Part shown: piece after piece, positions 1 through 5,258 of the stretch
How the letters are laid out: each line of letters starts with the position of its first letter
Numbering within the stretch: the first letter of the stretch is position 1
NCBI GenBank assembly: GCA_016763355.1
Contig: JAESTY010000148.1
Coordinates: 1-5,258 of the forward strand
Direction of reading: 5' to 3'
From: Immundisolibacteraceae bacterium
Lineage (GTDB): Bacteria; Pseudomonadota; Gammaproteobacteria; Immundisolibacterales; Immundisolibacteraceae
DNA length: 5,258 nucleotides
Translations under genes and position numbers: made by a program
The notes under the pieces: generated by a model
What the model was told of the DNA's origin: nothing
Databases searched by the model: none
What the model saw: the letters and a program-made list of their open reading frames with translations, nothing else

Positions 1-2140
1 GTTCGCGGTGCCAGGCCAGGCGAATTGCGGGCACCATGAGTAGGCTGATCAGACCCAGTATTGCGACCACTGGCCACCAGACCGGTTGATTCCAGTCGGT
101 TCTGAGCTGGTTACGCAGCGGCACATCTATGCGTTGGTATTGCAGCGTGTCATGAGCCAGGTGACTGGGTTTTAAATTACCAATCCAGCTCTGCTGTAAA
201 ACATATTGCTGGGGATGAAAACCGCCAGCCCAGGGAGTTTGTTGCTGAAAAATGGTCAGCATTTTTTTTATCAGAAGCTGGCGTTCTGATTCATTAGGAA
301 GATTGCGCATCTGCTCAAATAACGCGTCAAATTCTGGCAGCTGGAAATTACTACTGTTCTCACCATGATCCGGAACCTGGCTGTTGGGGCCGTAAAGCAG
401 GAACAGGAAGTTCTCCGGGTCCGGGTAGTCGGCATTCCAGCCCCACATGTACATCTGCACCTGGCCATTGCGGACCTTGTCCTGAAAGCGGTTGTAGTCG
501 GTGGCGCGGATCACCAGTTGAATATCAATTTTGGTCAGTTGTTTGCGTAACCAGTCCAGGAAAGCTTTTGCATCTGGTCCACTGTTGGCGGTGTCAAAAT
601 GGATTATCAATGGCTCACCGCTTTGGTGGTGTCGGCCATTCGGGTAACCGGCTTCTGCGAGTAGTTGCCTGGCTCGAGTTATTGGCTTGCGGGTAGCTGT
701 GCCGTTTTGCCAGGTGTGGGTGATTGGATTAACGTTGGCCTCACCGTCCTGATAGCCGAAAATGCCCGGCGGTAACGGCGAGTGCATGTTGATTCCGCGG
801 CTGCTAAGGAAGATGGAAATATACTCTTCCATGTCCAGAGCGATGGCAATTGCCTGGCGTAGTTTTTGTTGGTTCTGATCATAGCCACCGACAACCGAAT
901 CAAGCATGTTGAAACCGATATAGATGGTGCTAGCGGCTACTGAGGTTTGTAGCGAGATCTGCTTGGTAGCAAGTTCTGCCGTAACCTCTGCGCCGACGCC
1001 GTCGCCAAACTGAACCGCCTGGTCAAAACTATCAGAGCTAATGCCGGAACGGTCGTAATAGCCCTGCAGGAATTTATTCCAGACCGGGATTGACTCTTTT
1101 TCCAGGCTAAAAATAGCTTGATCAATAAATGGCAGGGGTTGGCCTGCGTCCGTCAGTAGCCCGGATTCGAGGTCGCCCGGGCTACCTTCGGACGGATAGG
1201 TGGCACCGCTAAAATTAGGATTGCGTGCCATCACCATGCGCCGGTTGGGATTATTCTCTACTAACTGGTAAGCGCCGCTACCGACTGGAAACCAATCCAG
1301 GGAGATGTTTTTTTGTTTGAGTAATGGTTGATCATAGAAACGGGTAACTTCAATTGGCATGGGCGCGAAAAATGGCATCGCTAGCCAGTAGATGAATTGC
1401 GGGTAGCTGCCTTTGATAGTGATCTCGTACTGATAGCGATTGATCAGTTTGGCACCAGCAAGTGAGTGATTGTTCAAATTAATATTGGCGCTTGCTGTCG
1501 AGTCGTTTGGTTGATTAGCTAATACAGCGGTTAATTCATTGAGTCCCAGAATATATTGGCCCAGGAATCCGGATATCGGTGAATGCAGGTCTGGCAGGCT
1601 AAAACGTTTGATTTGATGAACGTAATCAGCCGCGGTGACTTCGCGACTGCCCTGATGGGAAAAGTGTGTTGGACGGGTTATATCAACCAGATCAGAGCTA
1701 CTAAGTTGGTGATAGCGGGGTGTGCCGCTGTTATCGACCGCAAATGCCGGGTGTGGTTGATAACGGATGCCTGGCTTGATCGTAATCTGGTAACGGCTGT
1801 AAGTGACCTCTGATGGTGGGGTATCACTGGGTAGGGGGTTGAACTGATCGTCGAGAAAAACGGGTATGGGTAACTCGGTGGCGGTTAAGGGTTCTAACTG
1901 ATATGGCCGCTTCAGGTAGTGATAATGCAGGGGCGGTTGATAGATCTGGCCGATGAAAGCGTATTCGTTTGATGAGTAGGAGACCGCCGGGTCCAGATGT
2001 TTGGGGCGTTCTGAAAAAGAGCTATAAAGGATATTCTGCTGTTGTTGATCTGCTGGATAGGGACTGTTGGGTAACTGGTCGCATCCGCCGCTGGCTAACC
2101 CCAGTAAGAGTAGGGCAAAGATTGATAGGCACTTCAGCAT
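1..2140 (-). CDS. ABC transporter substrate-binding protein, family 5 (peptide type), 3' end outside window
   Basis: Predicted extracytoplasmic binding protein that captures peptides or similar solutes for an ABC importer. I read 713 codons from the ATG at 2140 to the left edge without a stop. Residues 1-19 form a signal peptide with a leucine-rich core, followed by Cys20 in a lipobox-like ASGGC. Position -3 is Ser rather than the usual Leu, so lipidation is likely but not certain. The mature part has the family 5 look: SERPKHLDP near residue 40, LRQAIAIALD near 427 and MWGWNADYPDPENF near 565. A hydrophobic segment at about 688-707, starting WWPVVAILGL and followed by RLAWHRE, looks like a C-terminal membrane anchor; only a short tail should be missing. 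An in-frame ATG at 2185 would add 15 residues; neither start has a good ribosome binding site. The gene diverges from fabI. Permease and ATPase genes probably follow beyond the left edge, but this is inferred. The substrate cannot be read from sequence. Confidence 0.92.
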   Translation of the reverse strand, partial: MLKCLSIFALLLLGLASGGCDQLPNSPYPADQQQQNILYSSFSERPKHLDPAVSYSSNEYAFIGQIYQPPLHYHYLKRPYQLEPLTATELPIPVFLDDQFNPLPSDTPPSEVTYSRYQITIKPGIRYQPHPAFAVDNSGTPRYHQLSSSDLVDITRPTHFSHQGSREVTAADYVHQIKRFSLPDLHSPISGFLGQYILGLNELTAVLANQPNDSTASANINLNNHSLAGAKLINRYQYEITIKGSYPQFIYWLAMPFFAPMPIEVTRFYDQPLLKQKNISLDWFPVGSGAYQLVENNPNRRMVMARNPNFSGATYPSEGSPGDLESGLLTDAGQPLPFIDQAIFSLEKESIPVWNKFLQGYYDRSGISSDSFDQAVQFGDGVGAEVTAELATKQISLQTSVAASTIYIGFNMLDSVVGGYDQNQQKLRQAIAIALDMEEYISIFLSSRGINMHSPLPPGIFGYQDGEANVNPITHTWQNGTATRKPITRARQLLAEAGYPNGRHHQSGEPLIIHFDTANSGPDAKAFLDWLRKQLTKIDIQLVIRATDYNRFQDKVRNGQVQMYMWGWNADYPDPENFLFLLYGPNSQVPDHGENSSNFQLPEFDALFEQMRNLPNESERQLLIKKMLTIFQQQTPWAGGFHPQQYVLQQSWIGNLKPSHLAHDTLQYQRIDVPLRNQLRTDWNQPVWWPVVAILGLISLLMVPAIRLAWHRE

Positions 2141-2222
2141 GTGGGCAGTTTGAAAATTCCGCTGTTTATTATTTTGTAGGGGCATCGTTAATTAGGCTGA
2201 TAGCTGCCAGTACGTGAAGATC

Positions 2223-2243
2223 GCAGTATCGATATAATACTGC
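2223..2243. promoter_or_regulatory. 7-7-7 inverted repeat over the fabI -10 box, candidate operator
   Basis: The arms GCAGTAT (2223-2229) and ATACTGC (2237-2243) are perfect reverse complements separated by seven bases, CGATATA. The dyad covers the -10 hexamer of the predicted fabI promoter and lies in the region shared with the divergent transporter gene. A dimeric repressor bound here would block RNA polymerase. The symmetry is seen directly; the operator role is inferred. I do not recognise it as a known FadR or FabR site. Confidence 0.4.
2233..2238 (+). promoter_or_regulatory. -10 box of the predicted fabI promoter
   Basis: TATAAT is a perfect match to the sigma-70 -10 consensus and lies 35 bases before the fabI ATG. 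I see no good -35 hexamer at 16-18 bases upstream (that stretch reads near GTACGT) and no extended -10 TG. The promoter may therefore be weak or activator-dependent. An AT-rich stretch, 2244-2260, follows and would form most of the leader. Confidence 0.5.
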
Positions 2244-2260
2244 CTTTAAATAATTTATTT

Positions 2261-2265
2261 GGGAA
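2261..2265 (+). promoter_or_regulatory. Ribosome binding site that fixes the fabI start
   Basis: GGGAA ends eight bases before the ATG at 2274. This supports starting at 2274 rather than at the in-frame TTG at 2259, which overlaps this site and has no purine-rich sequence before it. The shorter protein also begins MGFLSGK, as E. coli FabI does. Confidence 0.7.
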
Positions 2266-2273
2266 CAAAAACC

Positions 2274-3044
2274 ATGGGATTTTTGAGCGGTAAAAAAATG
2301 CTGATCGTTGGTCTTGCCAGTAACCGGTCAATAGCCTGGGGAATCGCTCAGGCAATGCACCGGGAAGGAGCAGAACTTGCTTTTACCTACCAGAATGAAA
2401 AATTGAAAGGTCGGGTCGAAAAAATGGCGGACGAGTGCGGGTCGACGCTGACAATGCCCTGTGAAGTCACTGATGATAACGAAATCGCGGCGGTGTTCGA
2501 GCGATTGGGCAATGACTGGGGTCAGCTGGATGGAGTCGTGCATAGCGTCGCCTTTGCGCCTCGGGAAGAGCTCGAAGGGCCATTCGTGGAGGCAGTAACC
2601 CGCGAAGGCTTCGCTACCGCCCATGAGATTAGCTCTTACAGTTTTGCCGCCTTGGCCAAAGCGGCCAATAGCATTCTTTCAGATCAGTCCGCGCTACTGG
2701 CGATGACCTATCTGGGTGCGGTGCGGACATTGCCTAATTACAACGTGATGGGGCTGGCGAAGGCCAGTCTTGAGGCCAATATTCGTTATCTGGCGGCTTC
2801 AATGGGCGAAAAAGGCGTTCGGGTCAATGGTATCTCTGCGGGACCGATTCGCACCCTCGCGGCCTCTGGTATTTCAGGCTTTCGCAGTATGCTCGACTAT
2901 CATGCCGAACATACGCCGTTAAAACGTAATGTGACTATCGAAGAAGTCGGTAACGTGGCGGCATTCCTCTGCTCTGATTTAGCTTCGGGGGTAACCGGTG
3001 AAATTAGTTATGTCGATGCTGGATACAATATTACTGGCATGTAA
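2274..3044 (+). CDS. fabI: Enoyl-[acyl-carrier-protein] reductase (NADH), FabI
   Basis: Catalyses the last step of each fatty acid elongation cycle, reducing trans-2-enoyl-ACP to acyl-ACP with NADH in the cytoplasm. FabI is normally a homotetramer of the short-chain dehydrogenase fold and is the target of triclosan and diazaborines. The 256-residue product carries the N-terminal nucleotide motif GLASNRSIAWG (13-23), Gln40, Ser91, and the catalytic Tyr146, Tyr156 and Lys163 at the same numbers as in E. coli. The substrate and cofactor loop GPIRTLAASGI (190-200) is intact, as are Met159 and Phe203. Differences from E. coli, recalled from memory, are Glu64 for Asp, Ala93 for Gly, Val150 for Glu, and an end about six residues earlier. 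The gene has its own leader with a -10 box and dyad and stops with TAA 23 bases before a strong terminator. It therefore appears monocistronic. The identification is very secure. Confidence 0.98.
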   Translation: MGFLSGKKMLIVGLASNRSIAWGIAQAMHREGAELAFTYQNEKLKGRVEKMADECGSTLTMPCEVTDDNEIAAVFERLGNDWGQLDGVVHSVAFAPREELEGPFVEAVTREGFATAHEISSYSFAALAKAANSILSDQSALLAMTYLGAVRTLPNYNVMGLAKASLEANIRYLAASMGEKGVRVNGISAGPIRTLAASGISGFRSMLDYHAEHTPLKRNVTIEEVGNVAAFLCSDLASGVTGEISYVDAGYNITGM

Positions 3045-3067
3045 TGCAGCTCAGGTTAGATCATGCC

Positions 3068-3105
3068 ACATAAAAAAACGGCCCTTATGGGCCGTTTTTT
3101 TATGT
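3068..3105. terminator. Bidirectional intrinsic terminator between fabI and ppiD
   Basis: A perfect 17-bp inverted repeat, left arm 3068-3084 and right arm 3089-3105, encloses a TTAT loop. The core is CGGCCC/GGGCCG, flanked by seven A on the left and seven T on the right. Each strand therefore gives a GC-rich stem followed by a U tract. It lies 23 bases after the fabI stop and 23 bases after the ppiD stop, so it suits both convergent genes. Confidence 0.93.
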
Positions 3106-3128
3106 CGGTTTACTTGTTTAAAGAGGAC

Positions 3129-5027
3129 CTATAAATTTTCTGGATAGATCTTGATATCCGCCTCGCTGCGGAGGCCCTTTAAATAACCAATAAGAGCGAT
3201 GTCACCGCGCAGGCGTTCCATGTTGCGTTGTAATTGAAGCCGTTCCTCGTCGGTAGCGGTTAGCGGTTGATCATGTAGTTTGGTGACCGCGTAGACTATA
3301 TAGTCGCCGTTGTCGAGGGCAAGCCCTTCGTGGACTGGGCTATCGCTGGGTGATGCCATTCGGAACAGAGCTTCTAATAGTGGCGGAGGCAATCCTGCTT
3401 GAGTCCTGGTTATTTTTAGGCGATCTTGCCATTCACCGCTAGTGTCGCTATTAGACGTTTCGGTTTGGTTGTTGAGCTGCTCTAATAATGCTTCACCCAT
3501 CTGTTTGGTGGTGTCAGCGGCCAGTTGCTCTTTGAGGACTTCTAAAATCGGCTGGCGAACTTCCGTAAGGGGCCTCGCCGTGGGTAATTGATGTTCAACA
3601 ACCCGCAACACCACCGCCCGGCTATCTTCTATATTGATCAACTGACTGTTGAGTTGTTCGAGCAACACATCATCGCTAAAAGCCTGGTCGATGACTTCTT
3701 TGGTCGCGGTAATGCCAGCGCCGCCGTAGCGTGGGAACAGGGCGCTCTGCTGTATCTCGAGGCCAAACTGGTCAGCAGCTGGCTGTAGCGAATCAGGCTG
3801 CTCATCAGTGCTGTCCTGCAATTCATCCATGTCTGCAAAAAATGCTGACTCGGCCTGCTGACGGCGGTGGCGCAACGAAATTTCAGCGCTGACCTCGGCC
3901 AGCGGCTGGGTTTGTTGTTGCTGAATTTCGGTGACTTTAATCAGGTGATAGCCAAAAGCGGAACGCACTGGATCGCTGATCTGGTTTAATGGCAGAGCAA
4001 AAGCTGCCGTTTCAAACGCGGGATCCATCACATCTTTACCAAACAGGCCTAAATCACCAGCTTTTTTGGCTGAACCCAGGTCGTCCGAATTTTCCTTAGC
4101 AAGCTCGCCAAAATCGGCACCTTCAATGAGTTGCCGGCGCAATCCGTCGACCTTAGTTAGGGCTGCGTCGACCTCATCGTCATCCGCATCGGCTACAACT
4201 GAAATTAGAAGATGGCTGGCGCGCCTTTTTTCAGGCTGTTGAAAGTCGGCTTGTTGTTCTTCATAGAGTTCTGCTAATGCTTCATCGTCCAGGGTTTCCC
4301 TGTCGGCGTAGTCGTCTAATACCAGCTCCAGATATTCAATACGAACCAACTCTGGAGTCTGAAAGCGATCAATATGTTCATTATAAAAATCTTGGATTGC
4401 CTGATCACTGACTTCGAGTTTGTCGAGTTGATCATCACGAGTGATCAACTGAAACCGAATATCCCGCTGTTCCCCCTGTAAACGCAGCAGTAGATCTAAC
4501 TCTGGATCGGCGATTACGGAACTCTTGCTGAGACCGGTACGAATCTGTTCCGTGATAATTGACTGGGCAAGATCAGCTTCAAAACGACTGATAGAAAAAC
4601 CCTGGCGGTTTAATATTTGCTGATACAGCTCGCGGTCGAAGCCCTGTTCATCATGGAAAGCATCGATCTCGGTAATGGTTTTGGTCAAGCGCTGGGGGCT
4701 AACTCGATAGCCATTGGATTTGGCGTCGTCAACCCGCAGGAAGTCGTCAACAAGCTCCTGTACCAGGGTCATTTTGATGGTGGGGTCGTCTAGGGTGCCC
4801 GGTTGATAGTTGTCACCTAAGGAGGCGCGATAGCGCTGTTCCTGGAGCTGCCGAGCTTGTGCATAAGCCTGGTCGGTGATGACGCTACCGTTAATAGATG
4901 CAACTTTTACTTGAGTGAAACCGGTGACATAGTCAGCGATTCCCCAGGAAGCAAAAGCGAGTACCAAAAGGCCAATAATGGCGACAGCTGCCGCCTTCTG
5001 AAAATTTCGGCGGATATCGACGAGCAT
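3129..5027 (-). CDS. ppiD: PpiD-type periplasmic peptidyl-prolyl isomerase/chaperone, SurA N-terminal plus parvulin domain
   Basis: Inner-membrane-anchored periplasmic foldase; in E. coli PpiD works beside the SecYEG translocon on newly exported proteins. The 632-residue product starts MLVDIRRNFQ, a short positively charged cytoplasmic end, followed by one transmembrane helix at about 12-34. Residues 40-165 fit the SurA_N-like chaperone domain (VASINGSVIT, then helical segments with QELVDDFL and an FEADLAQSIITEQ stretch). Residues 267-367 form a single parvulin domain: RRASHLLIS, ADFGELAKENSDD, AGDLGLFG, FALPLNQISDPVRSAFGYHLIKV. It keeps His272 and His361, the usual parvulin histidines. The rest is a Gln/Asp-rich C-terminal chaperone region. 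Length is close to the E. coli protein (about 620). The start is favoured by the family N-terminus and by AGGA ten bases upstream, although CCTCCC sits next to the ATG. A weak -10-like TATCAT lies at 5081-5076 without a clear -35. The gene is convergent with fabI and downstream of a tRNA gene that has its own terminator. Confidence 0.94.
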   Translation of the reverse strand: MLVDIRRNFQKAAAVAIIGLLVLAFASWGIADYVTGFTQVKVASINGSVITDQAYAQARQLQEQRYRASLGDNYQPGTLDDPTIKMTLVQELVDDFLRVDDAKSNGYRVSPQRLTKTITEIDAFHDEQGFDRELYQQILNRQGFSISRFEADLAQSIITEQIRTGLSKSSVIADPELDLLLRLQGEQRDIRFQLITRDDQLDKLEVSDQAIQDFYNEHIDRFQTPELVRIEYLELVLDDYADRETLDDEALAELYEEQQADFQQPEKRRASHLLISVVADADDDEVDAALTKVDGLRRQLIEGADFGELAKENSDDLGSAKKAGDLGLFGKDVMDPAFETAAFALPLNQISDPVRSAFGYHLIKVTEIQQQQTQPLAEVSAEISLRHRRQQAESAFFADMDELQDSTDEQPDSLQPAADQFGLEIQQSALFPRYGGAGITATKEVIDQAFSDDVLLEQLNSQLINIEDSRAVVLRVVEHQLPTARPLTEVRQPILEVLKEQLAADTTKQMGEALLEQLNNQTETSNSDTSGEWQDRLKITRTQAGLPPPLLEALFRMASPSDSPVHEGLALDNGDYIVYAVTKLHDQPLTATDEERLQLQRNMERLRGDIALIGYLKGLRSEADIKIYPENL

Positions 5028-5083
5028 GGGAGGTTAATCCTGGATTTAGGCTAAAGGCGGTTTAAAGATTAACAAATGATACC

Positions 5084-5101
5084 GGCTATAGCGGCTATGG
5101 C
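5084..5101. repeat. Two 9-bp tandem units in the ppiD leader region
   Basis: GGCTATAGC at 5084-5092 is followed directly by GGCTATGGC at 5093-5101, eight of nine bases identical. The first unit contains the palindrome GCTATAGC. They lie 57-74 bases upstream of the ppiD start, where its promoter is expected. They may be a regulator site or chance. Confidence 0.4.
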
Positions 5102-5140
5102 TCTAATGATTTGGTAAGAAATAAGGTGGCGGATAAAGAA

Positions 5141-5171
5141 AAGGGATGCGCTCCAATGGAGGGCACCCCTT
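5141..5171 (-). terminator. Intrinsic terminator downstream of the tRNA gene
   Basis: Read on the minus strand, the arms 5171-5159 and 5153-5141 form an imperfect 13-bp stem extended at the tip by CTCC/GGAG around a three-base loop. It has one C-C mismatch and one G-U wobble. The stem is followed by the T-rich run TTCTTTATCC. The wobble pair exists only in the minus-strand RNA; the plus strand would have an A-C mismatch. It lies 57 bases after the tRNA 3' end and should separate the tRNA transcript from ppiD. Confidence 0.7.
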
Positions 5172-5177
5172 ATCTAA

Positions 5178-5193
5178 TCACTGTGTCACTGTG
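5178..5193. repeat. Perfect 8-bp tandem duplication in the tRNA trailer
   Basis: TCACTGTG occurs twice in direct succession, 5178-5185 and 5186-5193, between the tRNA 3' end and its terminator. It is probably slippage in a non-coding trailer; no function is evident. Confidence 0.6.
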
Positions 5194-5228
5194 GTGTTAC
5201 TAATGCCACTTTCTTTCCAACAGGTAAA

Positions 5229-5258
5229 TGGCGGAGCGGACGGGATTCGAACCCGCGA
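5229..5258 (-). tRNA. 3' end of a tRNA, probably tRNA-Asp, cut by the window edge
   Basis: On the minus strand the last 30 bases hold a complete T arm (GCGGG, loop TTCGAAT, CCCGT), then the 3' acceptor strand CCGCTCC, discriminator G and an encoded CCA at 5231-5229. This differs at only two positions (TTCGAAT and CCGCTCC) from the 3' end of E. coli tRNA-Asp as I remember it, and the G discriminator fits. The anticodon arm is outside the window, so the amino acid is inferred. About 47 bases of the gene are missing. Confidence 0.85.

Noticed and set aside
679..1125. Minus-strand open frames in another phase within the transporter gene
   Set aside because: The frame starting at 2140 is uninterrupted through this stretch and gives a convincing family 5 binding protein, so I see no frameshift that would need these.
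1583..1813. Plus-strand open frame of 76 codons
   Set aside because: It lies wholly inside the continuous minus-strand binding-protein gene, has no family resemblance and no ribosome binding site.
1969..2217. Plus-strand open frame of 82 codons running into the fabI upstream region
   Set aside because: It overlaps the signal-peptide end of the binding protein and reads as a low-quality antisense product; the real minus-strand frame explains the bases.
2259..2273. TTG at 2259 as the fabI start
   Set aside because: It would add MGTKT, absent from FabI homologs, and would bury the GGGAA ribosome binding site that fits the ATG at 2274.
2328..2624. Minus-strand open frame of 98 codons inside fabI
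   Set aside because: Antisense shadow of a highly conserved fabI coding region; no recognisable domain.
5229..5258. tRNA 3' end as an integration (att) site
   Set aside because: tRNA 3' ends often serve as att sites, but there is no integrase gene and no second copy of the sequence in the window.

Overview
The window looks like ordinary chromosome from a gammaproteobacterium. FabI keeps the Escherichia coli/Pseudomonas residue numbering at all three catalytic positions. PpiD has the gammaproteobacterial layout of an N-terminal membrane anchor followed by a parvulin domain. From memory, Pseudomonas also has a neighbourhood running from ppiD through fabI to a peptide ABC transporter. Base composition is balanced, and I see no insertion sequence, phage gene, CRISPR array or other mobile element.

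Layout: (1) 1-2140, minus strand, is an uninterrupted gene for a family 5 (oligopeptide-type) ABC transporter substrate-binding protein. Its 3' end lies beyond the left edge. It has a lipoprotein-like N-terminus and a C-terminal transmembrane segment. (2) 2141-2273 is a short divergent intergenic region with a consensus -10 box inside a perfect 7-7-7 dyad. (3) 2274-3044, plus strand, is fabI, the NADH-dependent enoyl-ACP reductase. (4) 3068-3105 is a perfect 17-bp hairpin that can terminate transcription from both sides. (5) 3129-5027, minus strand, is a PpiD-type periplasmic foldase, convergent with fabI. (6) 5028-5228 holds the ppiD leader, two short tandem repeats and an intrinsic terminator. 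(7) 5229-5258 is the 3' end of a minus-strand tRNA, most likely tRNA-Asp, cut by the right edge.

The genes serve separate core functions: peptide uptake at the inner membrane, fatty acid elongation in the cytoplasm, and folding of proteins emerging from the Sec translocon. fabI and ppiD share a terminator; fabI and the transporter gene share a short divergent control region. I found no previously undescribed system. The points most worth checking are the dyad over the fabI promoter, the doubly anchored binding protein, the substitutions beside the FabI inhibitor pocket, and the parvulin histidines kept in PpiD.
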